Below, piece after piece: positions 51,690 to 60,592 of a stretch of 64,000 nt of DNA. A program made the translations under genes and the position numbers. The stretch lies in contig NZ_FMCW01000018.1 of NCBI RefSeq assembly GCF_900091595.1, forward strand, positions 106,529 through 170,528, read 5' to 3'. The stretch is from Micromonospora haikouensis (lineage in GTDB: Bacteria > Actinomycetota > Actinomycetes > Mycobacteriales > Micromonosporaceae). The notes beneath the pieces were generated by a model. The model saw only the letters and a program-made list of their open reading frames with translations. It made no database searches and was not told the DNA's origin. Within the stretch, counting starts at the first letter, position 1. Each line of letters starts with the position of its first letter.

Positions 51690-54600
51690 TCAGCAGCGGA
51701 TCGGCGCCAACGCGAAGTTCTCCACGGTGGGCGTGCTGGTGTTGATCTTCGTCTGGCGGGTCTGCGGCTTCCAGCCGTCCTTGGCGACGATCAACGTCAG
51801 CGGGTTGTTCCGCTTGTCCAGCCAGTAGGCGTACCGGCCCTGGTCGTCGGTGGCGAACGTCCACGACATCGCCCAGGAGTCGACCTGGACCACCGCACCG
51901 GGGATCGGCGCGCCGACGCCCTGGCAGCTCGTCCCGGTCACCGTGCCCAGCAGCTTGCCCCAGGTCTTCGGCGGCTGCGCGGTCATCGTGACCGACACCG
52001 GCGCGACGGTGTACGGGGTGTTCTCGGTGATCACCACCGACGCCGTGTACGTGCCCGGCTGGTCCACGGTGGCCGCGATCCCGACGGTGACCGTGACCTT
52101 CTCGCCCGGCGCCAGCGTGGCCGCCGTCTTGTCGATCGTCAGCCAGCTGACGTCCGCGGCGGCCTCGGCGCACTCGCCGAAGCCGGGCAGCGCCTCGCTG
52201 TCCGCCGTCGCCGTGAAGCCGCCCGAGGAGCCGCCGACCTTGTAGAAGCCGCACGCCGCGCCGCCCCGGTACCGGGCGGTGTTGGCGTTCGGCAGGGCCG
52301 ACCACGAGTTGCCCGCCGGGTCGTAGGCGAAGCCGGCGTTGGTGATCGCCCCGCCCTGCGAGCCGCCGACGACCAGCAGCTTGCCGTTGGCCACGGCGAA
52401 CGAGCTGGCCCAGTTGTCGGCCGGCGCGTCGGCGATCGCGGTCCAGGCGTTGGTGCCCGGGTCGAAGGCATAGCCGGCCTTCTGCGCGACGGAGCCGTCG
52501 TTGCCGCCGGTGCAGTAGACGACGCCGCCGATGCCGCCGCAGGACAGGAACGCCACCGCCTTCGGGTAGTCGGGCAGCGTCTCCCAGGTGTCGCCGGCCG
52601 GGTCGTACCGGAGCACGTCGTTGGACATCGGCGTGCAGTTCGCCGTCGTGCAGCCGCCGACCGCGTACAGCTTGCCGTCGGCGACGGCCTGGCCGGCGGC
52701 GGACCGGGGCGCCGGGTTGTTCGCCTTCTTCGTCCACGCGTTGGCCGCCGGGTCGTACGACCAGGTGGCGGCGTCGGGGCCGGACGCGCCCCAACCGCCG
52801 GTCACGATGATCTTCCCGTCGACGACGCCGGCCGTGACGGCGTTGCGCGCGCCGGGCAGGTCGGCGATCGCGGTCCAGGTCTGGGCGATGGGATCGTAGG
52901 CGTAGTTCTTCGCCGACGACGCCGTGCCGTTGCCGCCGGCGATCGAATACACCTTGCCGTCCAGGCTGACCACCCGGTTGTCCATGATGGTGGCCGGGAA
53001 GTCGGTGACGTCCGTCCACGGCGCGGCCTGCGGGCCGGCCGGGGCGGGGGCCGCCGAAGCCGCCTTGCCGGACGCCCGCGCGGCCAGCGACGTGGCGGCG
53101 GTGATCCGCTGCTCCGGGGCCCCCTCGGCGGCCAGGATCTGCCGCTGGGTCACCCGGGAGCCGTCGGCCCGCAGCAGCTCGAAGCCGCCGTCGCGCTCGC
53201 CGAAGCGGACGTCGACGGGGGCCCCGCCGGTGTTGGTCACCGTGAAGGTCTTGGCGACGGTGCCGGTGGGCATCCGCACGGTGCCGCTGACCGCCGCCGG
53301 CTGCACGGACAGCCGGCCCGCCGCGAGCTTGAACGTCGCGGTGGTGGCCCAGTCGGCCTCGACCGTGACCTGCTTGCCCTGGCTGACGTAGCCGCCGGCC
53401 TTGGCGGTGAACCGGTGCGCGCCGGTCAGCGAGGAGAACAGCCAGTAGAAGCCGTCGGGCAGCTCGGTGTCGTCGGGGGTGGCCACGGTGGTGGTCGTCT
53501 GCGCCGGCCGGTCGTCGCTGGTGACGGTCGCGCCGTTGACGTACCCGTTGTCGTTGGCGTCGCGGACGTGGCCGAGCACCAGGCCGCCGTCGGTCGGCGC
53601 GCAGGTGACCTCGCTGCCGATCAGCACGTTGTCGACCTGCCACCACCACTCCCAGGTGGCGTCGTAGTAGTGGAACCGCACCTGGACCCCGGACCTGCCC
53701 GCCGCCTGCGGGATCGCGATCTCGGTGACCTTGGGCCCGCGCACGTCCGCCGCCTGGCGCAGCACGTTGGTCCAGGTCTCGCCGCCGTCGACGCTGAGGT
53801 CGACGTCGGCGCGCTCGGAGCTGACCCAGTTGAGGTCCTGGTTGAACCGGATCACGGGCGCGGCGACGTCGGTGAGGTCGACGACCGGGCTGACCAGCGA
53901 GGTGTCCTGCTTCCCGCCGCTGCCGTAGTCGTCGCTGTCGACGATCGCGAAGCCGCCGGTGCCGCCGGTGAGGTTGCCCCGGCTCCCCGTGTCGGTGAAC
54001 CGCCACCCCTGGCCGGTGCCGGCGTTGTCCACGACCGACCAGCCGGCCGGGGCGCGGTCGCCGTCGAAGGTCTCGTACACGCCGTCGGAGCCGTATTCGT
54101 AGCCGGGCGCGGTGGTGCAGGCGGCCGGGTCCACGGTGACGGCGACGTTCTGGGTCTTGTTGCCGGAGCCGACCACGACCTCACGGGTCACGGTCTGGTA
54201 GCCCGGGTACTGCGGCTCCACCTTCAGCGTGTACGTGGCCGAGGCGGGCAGGGTGAGGCTGTAGCGGCCGTTGCCGGGCGTGGTGTAGTCGGACACCGGC
54301 AGGCCCTCGACGCTGACCTTCGCGTACAACGGCCAGCCGTGGCCGGAGCCGTCGGTGACCGAGCCGCTGACGGTGACCGACGGCACCGCCGTCAGGGCGA
54401 CGTCGAGCGTCGTGGTCGCGGCGGCGCGGACCGTGGCGGGCAGGGTCCGGGCGGCGTAGCCGAACGCGGTCACGGCGACCTGGTAGTCGCCGGCGGGCAG
54501 CAGGGACGAGTACCTGCCGTCGGCACCGGTGGTGAGCTGCCGGGACGCCGGGCCGGTGAGGGCGACCGTGGCGCCGGGGACCGGGTCGCCGGTGGCCGCG

Positions 54601-56084
54601 TCGGTGACCGTGCCGGCGAGGGTGCCGGTCTCCCCGATCGGGGCGGCGTCGAGCAGCGCGAGGGCGTCGAGGCGGCCCTCGCCGAAGACGTTGTTGTCGT
54701 CGGCGGTGCCGCCGCACTGGGCGGCGGCGGTGTCGATCGCCGAGCCGTCCAGCAGGGCGCGGGTGGCCGCGACGTCGCCGACCAGCGCGGGCGCCGCCGA
54801 CCACAGCAGCGCCACCGCGCCCGCGAGGTGCGGGGAGGCCATGGAGGTGCCGCTGAGGCTGCCGTAGCCGCCGCCGGGGATGCTGGAGCGGACGTTGACG
54901 CCGGGCGCGGCGATGTCGGGCTTGACGGCCCCATCCTGGCCGGCGCCCCGGGCGGAGAAGCTGGCGATGGCGTTGTTGACGTCGTACGCGCCGGTGGAGT
55001 AGTTGCTGGACCGGCTGCCCGGCGAGCCGCTGGTCTGGCAGGAGGGGCCGCTGTTGCCGTTGGACCAGGCGCCGAAGATGCCCGACGCGGCCCAGGCCAG
55101 CGTCACGTCCTCCATGAACGGGTCGTTGGAGGGCAGCCGGGTGCCCCACGAGTTGTTGATGACGTGGGGCCGCTTGCTGGCGTCGGGGTTCTCGCCGTCG
55201 AGGTCGGTGGGTTCGAGCATCCACTGGCCGGACGCGATCAGCGCGGCGTCGGTCGGGCAGCAGCCGTTGGCCGCGATCCACCGGACGCCGGGCGCGACGC
55301 CGATCTGGTTGGCGCCGTCGGCGCCGGCCATCGTGCCCATCGTGTGGGTGCCGTGGCCGTCGCCGTCGCAGGGGGCGGCGGCGCAGTCGCCGGCCGCGTC
55401 GAACCAGTTGTAGTTGTGGTCGAAGGTGCCGTCACCGTTGTTGCCCCGGTACGCCCGCACCAGCGCCGGGTGGTCGAACTGCACGCCGGAGTCGATGCTC
55501 GCCACCGTGATGCCGGCGCCGGTGACGCCGTAGCGGGACCAGACGTCGTCGGCGTTGATGTTGGCGATGCCCCACTCCAGGGCGTTGGCCGTCTTCTCGT
55601 CGGTGCCCTTCGTGACCTCGGGCAGCTCGTAGGCGACGGGCGCGTAGACGCCGTCGACCTCGGCGTGCGCGGCGAGGCTCTGCACCATCGTCAGGGAGCC
55701 GCTGCTGACCTTGATGGCGTTGGTCGCCCAGAAGGTCTGGTACTTCGCGCCCGCGCCGTCGAGCTCGGCGCGGACCTTGGCCTGGCTGTCGGCGGCGGTG
55801 CGGCGCAGCGCGTCCGCCACGGCGGCGCCCCGCTTGGTCCAGTCGGTGATCGCGGCGGTCTTGCCCAGGTCCGCCCGGGCACCGAAGTGGATCCAGAAGT
55901 CGCTCTCGGTCTTGGTCTGGAGCTGCTTGACCAGCTCGGGCCGGATCTTGTCCGCGGGCGTGCCGCCCGGCGCGGCCTGCGCCCCGGAACCGGTCGCGAC
56001 CAGGGCCGTCGCGGCGAGGACGAGCGCCGCACCGGCGCTCACCAGGCGCCCGGCCGGGCCCCTGGGGTGTGGACGTCTCAGCAT
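51690..56084 (-). CDS. Secreted subtilase (S8) with Kelch and carboxypeptidase-regulatory domains
   Basis: Giant exported protease of 1464 residues. The signal peptide ends near residue 37 (AQA) and a propeptide region follows. The S8 triad is Asp198 in ASIDSGVQF, His244 in GHGTHTMG and Ser414 in SGTSMASPHLAG. After the catalytic domain come two carboxypeptidase-regulatory-like beta domains, an immune-inhibitor/MAM-like jelly roll (APAGWSVVDNAGTGQGWRFT), further beta domains, about six Kelch repeats (about 1010-1300, units such as YDPAANAWT), a BACON-like module and a last regulatory-like domain. Resembles bacillopeptidase F-type composites. GGAGG precedes ATG 56084. Role: nutrient or developmental proteolysis outside the cell. 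Confidence 0.93.
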   Translation of the reverse strand: MLRRPHPRGPAGRLVSAGAALVLAATALVATGSGAQAAPGGTPADKIRPELVKQLQTKTESDFWIHFGARADLGKTAAITDWTKRGAAVADALRRTAADSQAKVRAELDGAGAKYQTFWATNAIKVSSGSLTMVQSLAAHAEVDGVYAPVAYELPEVTKGTDEKTANALEWGIANINADDVWSRYGVTGAGITVASIDSGVQFDHPALVRAYRGNNGDGTFDHNYNWFDAAGDCAAAPCDGDGHGTHTMGTMAGADGANQIGVAPGVRWIAANGCCPTDAALIASGQWMLEPTDLDGENPDASKRPHVINNSWGTRLPSNDPFMEDVTLAWAASGIFGAWSNGNSGPSCQTSGSPGSRSSNYSTGAYDVNNAIASFSARGAGQDGAVKPDIAAPGVNVRSSIPGGGYGSLSGTSMASPHLAGAVALLWSAAPALVGDVAATRALLDGSAIDTAAAQCGGTADDNNVFGEGRLDALALLDAAPIGETGTLAGTVTDAATGDPVPGATVALTGPASRQLTTGADGRYSSLLPAGDYQVAVTAFGYAARTLPATVRAAATTTLDVALTAVPSVTVSGSVTDGSGHGWPLYAKVSVEGLPVSDYTTPGNGRYSLTLPASATYTLKVEPQYPGYQTVTREVVVGSGNKTQNVAVTVDPAACTTAPGYEYGSDGVYETFDGDRAPAGWSVVDNAGTGQGWRFTDTGSRGNLTGGTGGFAIVDSDDYGSGGKQDTSLVSPVVDLTDVAAPVIRFNQDLNWVSSERADVDLSVDGGETWTNVLRQAADVRGPKVTEIAIPQAAGRSGVQVRFHYYDATWEWWWQVDNVLIGSEVTCAPTDGGLVLGHVRDANDNGYVNGATVTSDDRPAQTTTTVATPDDTELPDGFYWLFSSLTGAHRFTAKAGGYVSQGKQVTVEADWATTATFKLAAGRLSVQPAAVSGTVRMPTGTVAKTFTVTNTGGAPVDVRFGERDGGFELLRADGSRVTQRQILAAEGAPEQRITAATSLAARASGKAASAAPAPAGPQAAPWTDVTDFPATIMDNRVVSLDGKVYSIAGGNGTASSAKNYAYDPIAQTWTAIADLPGARNAVTAGVVDGKIIVTGGWGASGPDAATWSYDPAANAWTKKANNPAPRSAAGQAVADGKLYAVGGCTTANCTPMSNDVLRYDPAGDTWETLPDYPKAVAFLSCGGIGGVVYCTGGNDGSVAQKAGYAFDPGTNAWTAIADAPADNWASSFAVANGKLLVVGGSQGGAITNAGFAYDPAGNSWSALPNANTARYRGGAACGFYKVGGSSGGFTATADSEALPGFGECAEAAADVSWLTIDKTAATLAPGEKVTVTVGIAATVDQPGTYTASVVITENTPYTVAPVSVTMTAQPPKTWGKLLGTVTGTSCQGVGAPIPGAVVQVDSWAMSWTFATDDQGRYAYWLDKRNNPLTLIVAKDGWKPQTRQTKINTSTPTVENFALAPIRC

Positions 56085-56229
56085 CGGTGCTGCCTCCTGC
56101 AGAACGACCCGCGGTTGGTCGGGCCGTGACAGGGGTACAACGACCGTGCCTCCCCTCTGGACGCACCGGTACGCGCGGTTCCCCAGGCCCTCCAGGCGCC
56201 GTGCGGGTCACGCCGGCAGCCTGTGGGCA

Positions 56230-56265
56230 AACTATGATCGACAAAGATGAAGGATCAAGCACGCG
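56230..56265 (-). promoter_or_regulatory. Candidate promoter and shared element of the subtilase gene
   Basis: Minus-strand TTGATC with a 17-base spacer to ATAGTT. The -10 end lies inside the element TGTCGATCATAGTT (56243-56230), 146 bases before ATG 56084, matching the pectate-lyase element. It sits in the region divergent with the orphan wHTH gene. Confidence 0.45.
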
Positions 56266-56368
56266 ACGTGAGCAACTCGTCGCTAGGAGCAGCCCGCCCG
56301 GTGGTGGTGGCCGCCCGTCGCTGTCACCGCGCTGACAGACTCGGGCAGCAACCGTCGATCGCGTCCGG

Positions 56369-56920
56369 GTGGGCGCGGTGACCGGCGGCGACGGCAGCGG
56401 GCCGCCCGGCCCCCTCGACGAGGCGGGGCCGCCGATCCCGCTGGTGATCGCGGTGACGCCGTCGCCGGCCGAGCGGATCCGGCTCGCCGAACGCCTCGAC
56501 GGCATCGCGCCCCTGCTGCTGGTGGCCGACCTCGACGAGTTGCGCCGGCTCATCGCGGTGCCCCAGGGGCCGCCCGCAGCGGGGCGGCCGACCCCCGAGG
56601 CGGGCCCGGACGACCTGCTGCGGATCGACCCGGCCCGGTCCACGGCCCGCTACGGCGAGCGCGAGGTCTTCCTCACCCGGCTCGAACGCGACCTGCTGGC
56701 CCGTCTGACCAGCGAACCGGTCCGGGTATGGAGCTACGCCGAGTTGCACCGGACGGTCTGGCACGACGAGGGGCGGCAGCACCCGGCCGGCGTGCAGTCC
56801 CTGGTGAAGCGGCTGCGCCGCAAGCTCGACCAGCTCGGCACCGGCGTCACCGTCGTGGCGGTGCGGGGGGTCGGGTTCCGGCTGACCGACCACCGGCGGC
56901 CCCGGGTCGACGGCGGGTGA
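56369..56920 (+). CDS. Orphan winged-helix regulator, paralogue of the one at 51.1 kb
   Basis: Protein of up to 183 residues. A Gly/Pro-rich start leads to a reduced receiver-like part (IPLVIAVTPSPAERIRLAER) without phosphoacceptor Asp, then wHTH: VFLTRLERDLLARLTSEPV, the recognition region GVQSLVKRLRRKLDQLG and the wing VVAVRGVGFRL. The start is GTG at 56369 or 56378. It is divergent from the subtilase gene and ends 31 bases before the LuxR/AAA gene. Confidence 0.83.
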   Translation: MGAVTGGDGSGPPGPLDEAGPPIPLVIAVTPSPAERIRLAERLDGIAPLLLVADLDELRRLIAVPQGPPAAGRPTPEAGPDDLLRIDPARSTARYGEREVFLTRLERDLLARLTSEPVRVWSYAELHRTVWHDEGRQHPAGVQSLVKRLRRKLDQLGTGVTVVAVRGVGFRLTDHRRPRVDGG

Positions 56921-56951
56921 GGCCCCGGCCGTGGCGTTGCAGGATGGGGGC

Positions 56952-59609
56952 ATGGCAGGGCTTGTCGGGCGGGACGACCAGATCAGCCTGCTCGGGGGTC
57001 TGCTCACCCACGCCATCGACGGGCGGGGCGGCGCGCTGGTGTTGCGCGGCGAGGCGGGGATCGGCAAGTCGGCCCTGCTGGAGCACGTGGTCCGCGCCGG
57101 GCGCGGGCGCGGGGTGCGCGTACTGGGCGTGACCGGCGTGCAGGCCGAGGGGCAGATCCCGTACGCGGGGCTCGACCACCTGCTCCGCCCGCTACGGGCC
57201 GCCGCGCTGACGGCGGACTCGCCGTACCGGCGGGCCGTCGAGGTGCTGCACCTGCTCGGCGAACCGGAGCAGCCCACGCTGCTCGCGGTCGAGGACGCGC
57301 ACTGGCTGGACGCCGCCACCTGGGAGACCCTGACGTTCCTCTGCCGGCGGATCGGGTCGGACCCGGTCGCCGTGGTCATGGCGGTACGCGACGGCGAGGA
57401 CGTCGACCGGCGGCTCACCAGGGCGGGGCTGCCCGAGCTGCGGCTGGAGCCCCTGCACCCGGCGGACGCCGGGACGCTGCTGGACCGGACCGCGCCCCGG
57501 TTGGCCCGGCGGCTGCGGGACCGGGTGCTGGACGAGGCCGCCGGAAACCCGCTGGGCATCGTGGAGCTCGGCACCTCGGTCGCCCGGCTCGGCGACGGCG
57601 CGCTGTCGCCGGCGGCGCTGCCGCTGAGCGCGCGGGTGGAGCGGACCTTCGGCGGGCTGGTCGCCGACCTGCCGCCGCAGACCCGGACCCTGCTGCTGAT
57701 CGCGGCGCTGAACGACGGGACCGGCCTGGGCGAGATCCTGGCGGCCGCCGCGGTCCTGGCCGGCGTCGACGTGCCCACCGAGGCGATCCAGCCGGCGGTG
57801 ACCGCCCGTCTGGTCGCCGTCGACGAGCGGTACGAGCTGCGGTTCCGGCACCCGTTGCTGCGCTCGGCGCTGCGTCAGCAGGCCGCGCCCGCGGACCGTC
57901 GCCGCGTGCACGCGGCGCTGGCCGAGGTGCTGTCCGCCAGCCCGCAGCGCCGGCTCTGGCACCGGGCGTCGGCCGCACCGGGCCCGGACGAGGCGCTGGC
58001 CCGGGAACTCACCGAGGTGGCGATCGCCGCCGCGCCGCGTCAGGCGCCGCTCGCGCTGGCCGCGCTCACCCGGGCCGTCCAGCTCAGCGGGGACCCTGCC
58101 GCGCGCGGCCACCGGCAGGTGTCGAGCTGCCTCGTGGCGCACGAGCAGGGCGACCCGCACACCGTGCGGCGGCTGCTCGGCGAGATCGACGAGCACGCGC
58201 TGCGGCGGGCCGACCACGCGCGGCTGACCTGGCTGCGCGAGACGTACCTGCCGGTGGCCTGGTCCGGGCCGGAGCGGCTGCTGGCCTACGCCGACCTGAT
58301 CGACGCGATGCGCCGCGACGGCGACCCCGAGCGCGCCCTCCAGGCGCTGAACGACCTGGCGCTGCGCGTCTACTACTCGAACGTTCCGACGCCCGTCCGC
58401 GACCGGTTCATCGAGGTCACGCTCGCGCTCGGATCGATCGACGACGACCCGCGCGTGACCGCGATCATGCTGCTGGTCGCACCGGTCGAGCACGGCGCCG
58501 CCGCGCTGCGGCGGCTGGAGCGCCTGGCGCACCGGATGGACCTGCCACCGGCCCTGCGCAGCGACCTGTCGATCGCTGCCTGGGCCGTCGGCGCGTTCGA
58601 CCTGGCCGGCACGTTCGCGCTGTCCGCCGCGGCCGAGCTGCGCGCGCAGGGCCGGATCGGCGTCCTCTCCCAGGCGCTCAACGCGGCCGCGTCGGCGTAC
58701 GCGGCGCTGGGCGACACCCGGGCCGCCGTGCCGCTGGCCGCCGAGTGCATCAGACTGGCGGAGGAGACCGGGCTGCCGATGTGGGCGTTGGGCGGCAGCC
58801 TCACCATGGGCCTGGCCGAGGCGCTGCGGGGCGACGTCGCCGCCGCCCACCGCAGGGCCGAGGCCGCCGAGCAGGTGCTCTCCGCCGGCCGGCGGCTGCC
58901 GATGCTGGCCCTCGTGCAACGCATCCGGGGCGTCGCCGCGCTCGCCGAGGGCCACCCGGACGACGCGTTCCGGCAGCTCATGCGAATCTTCGACCCGGCG
59001 GACAGCGCCTACTTCCCGGCCCACCGGCTGCTCGTGCTCGGGCACCTGGCCGAGGCGGCCCTGCTCGGCGGCTTCCAGGACGAGCTGCGCCCGGTGGTCC
59101 GCGACCTGGAGCCGGTCGCCGCGCGGACCGGGTCGCCCTCGCTGCGGGTCGGCCTCGGCTACGCCCGCGCGGTGCTCGGCGGGGACTACCGGGCCGCGCT
59201 GGCCGAGGACCTGACCGGCTGGCCGTTCGACCGTGCCCGCCTCCAGCTCGCGCACGGCACGGCGCTGCGGCGGGCGCACCGGGTCACGGAGAGCCGGCCG
59301 CCGCTGCGGGCCGCGGTGGCCACCTTCGACGCGCTCGGCGTCACCCCGTGGGCCGACCGGGCCCGGTCGGAGCTGCGGGCCACGGGCGAGACCCGGCGGC
59401 GGCCGACGGACGCGCTGACCGCCCTCACCCCGCAGGAGCAGCAGATCGCCCGGCTGGCCGCGGAGGGGCTGAGCAACCGGGAGATCGGGGCGCACCTGTT
59501 CCTGTCCCCCCGGACGGTCAGCACCCACCTGTACCGGATCTACCCGAAGGTGCACGTCAAGTCGCGGGCGGAGCTGGCCCGCGTCATTACGTCATCCGAC
59601 GTACGCTGA
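56952..59609 (+). CDS. LuxR-type regulator with AAA ATPase
   Basis: LAL-type regulator of 885 residues. Walker A is VLRGEAGIGKSALLEHVV near residue 35 and Walker B is LLAVEDAHWLDAATW near 115. A helical TPR-like middle follows. The C-terminal LuxR domain is LTPQEQQIARLAAEGLSNRE and FLSPRTVSTHLYRIYPKVHV. ATG at 56952 with GGATGGGGG upstream gives the usual MAGLVGRDD beginning. It lies between an orphan wHTH gene and a SARP-like gene, forming a three-regulator block. Ligand and targets unknown. Confidence 0.93.
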   Translation: MAGLVGRDDQISLLGGLLTHAIDGRGGALVLRGEAGIGKSALLEHVVRAGRGRGVRVLGVTGVQAEGQIPYAGLDHLLRPLRAAALTADSPYRRAVEVLHLLGEPEQPTLLAVEDAHWLDAATWETLTFLCRRIGSDPVAVVMAVRDGEDVDRRLTRAGLPELRLEPLHPADAGTLLDRTAPRLARRLRDRVLDEAAGNPLGIVELGTSVARLGDGALSPAALPLSARVERTFGGLVADLPPQTRTLLLIAALNDGTGLGEILAAAAVLAGVDVPTEAIQPAVTARLVAVDERYELRFRHPLLRSALRQQAAPADRRRVHAALAEVLSASPQRRLWHRASAAPGPDEALARELTEVAIAAAPRQAPLALAALTRAVQLSGDPAARGHRQVSSCLVAHEQGDPHTVRRLLGEIDEHALRRADHARLTWLRETYLPVAWSGPERLLAYADLIDAMRRDGDPERALQALNDLALRVYYSNVPTPVRDRFIEVTLALGSIDDDPRVTAIMLLVAPVEHGAAALRRLERLAHRMDLPPALRSDLSIAAWAVGAFDLAGTFALSAAAELRAQGRIGVLSQALNAAASAYAALGDTRAAVPLAAECIRLAEETGLPMWALGGSLTMGLAEALRGDVAAAHRRAEAAEQVLSAGRRLPMLALVQRIRGVAALAEGHPDDAFRQLMRIFDPADSAYFPAHRLLVLGHLAEAALLGGFQDELRPVVRDLEPVAARTGSPSLRVGLGYARAVLGGDYRAALAEDLTGWPFDRARLQLAHGTALRRAHRVTESRPPLRAAVATFDALGVTPWADRARSELRATGETRRRPTDALTALTPQEQQIARLAAEGLSNREIGAHLFLSPRTVSTHLYRIYPKVHVKSRAELARVITSSDVR

Positions 59610-59638
59610 GCATCCACGTCGCTACCTATCGTCATGCC

Positions 59639-60592
59639 ATGCCTGTTTCGCACAGTGTCGATCCGCGCCGCCCGGCGACGCACCTGCGGATCCTCGGCCC
59701 GCTACGGGTCCGGCGCGGCGACGCCGAGGTGGATGCCGGGCCGCCGCAGCAACGCTGCCTGCTGGCGCTCCTGCTCGCCCGCACCGGTCACCCCGTCGGC
59801 ACGCCCGAGTTGGTCGACCTGCTCTGGGGCCCGGGCGCGCCCCCGAGCGCGGTCAACACCATCCACAAGTACGTCGGTGGCCTCCGCCGCCTGCTCGAAC
59901 CGGGCCTGCCGCCGCGCGCTCCGTCCGCGTACCTGACCCGGCACGGCCACGGGTACCGCTTCACGGCCGGGCCGGAGGCACTCGACCTCGTGCTGTTCCG
60001 GCGCACCGTCGCCGAGGCGAAGGCGTACGCGCGGGGCGGCGAGCCCGCCGCGGCACTCGACCGGTACGCCGCGGCGCTGCGGCTCGGCCACGGCCCCGCC
60101 GGCGACGGCCTGGCCGGCACCCCGGCGGCCCTGGCCACGTTCGCGCGCCTCGACGGCGAGTTCACCGACGCCGTCCTCGACGCCGCCGGGATCGCGGTCC
60201 GGCTGCGCCGTCCGGCGCCGGTGCTGGCGCCGCTGCGCCGCGCGGCCGAGCGGGACCCGCTCGACGAGCGCGTCCAGGCGGGCCTGGTGACGACGCTCGC
60301 CGCCGCCGGCCGTCAGGCCGAGGCCCTGGCGGCGTACCGGTCGATCCGCGAGCGGCTCGCCGACGAGCTGGGCATCGACCCGGGGCCGGACCTGCGGGAG
60401 GCGCACCGGCGGGTGCTGACCCAGGCCGGGCCGCCACCCCGACGGACCGGCAGGGCCGTAGCCAGGCGGCGGCGCTGGCTACGGCCCTCCCGCCGGTCGG
60501 CGGGGCCGGTCGATCAGGCGGCCGAGTTCACGTTGAACGTGATGCCGGAGTACGAGCGTGCGGAGTCGAAGACCTTCGACAGCGGCGAGTAG
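59639..60592 (+). CDS. AfsR/SARP-type regulator with readthrough C-terminus
   Basis: Regulator of 317 residues. An OmpR-like winged helix (HLRILGPLRVRRGDAEVDAG through YLTRHGHGYRF) is followed by a bacterial transcriptional-activation domain (about 115-255, ending ADELGIDPGPDLREAHRRVL). This is SARP architecture. Beyond about residue 262 the frame continues through a hairpin and then 79 bases antisense to the S1 protease 3' end, giving an Arg-rich, non-conserved tail. The native stop was probably lost or shifted. It follows the LuxR/AAA gene by 30 bases and may be co-transcribed. Confidence 0.87.
   Translation: MPVSHSVDPRRPATHLRILGPLRVRRGDAEVDAGPPQQRCLLALLLARTGHPVGTPELVDLLWGPGAPPSAVNTIHKYVGGLRRLLEPGLPPRAPSAYLTRHGHGYRFTAGPEALDLVLFRRTVAEAKAYARGGEPAAALDRYAAALRLGHGPAGDGLAGTPAALATFARLDGEFTDAVLDAAGIAVRLRRPAPVLAPLRRAAERDPLDERVQAGLVTTLAAAGRQAEALAAYRSIRERLADELGIDPGPDLREAHRRVLTQAGPPPRRTGRAVARRRRWLRPSRRSAGPVDQAAEFTLNVMPEYERAESKTFDSGE
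60452..60488. terminator. Strong hairpin lying inside the SARP reading frame
   Basis: AGGGCCGTAGCCAG / CTGGCTACGGCCCT, a perfect 14-base stem with a 9-base loop. It is 26 bases past the S1 protease stop on the minus strand and inside the SARP 3' extension. Confidence 0.75.

Noticed and set aside
53415..56129. Plus-strand frame of about 900 codons opposite the subtilase
   Set aside because: Val/Gly/Ala/Arg shadow; the catalytic triad and signal peptide lie on the minus strand.
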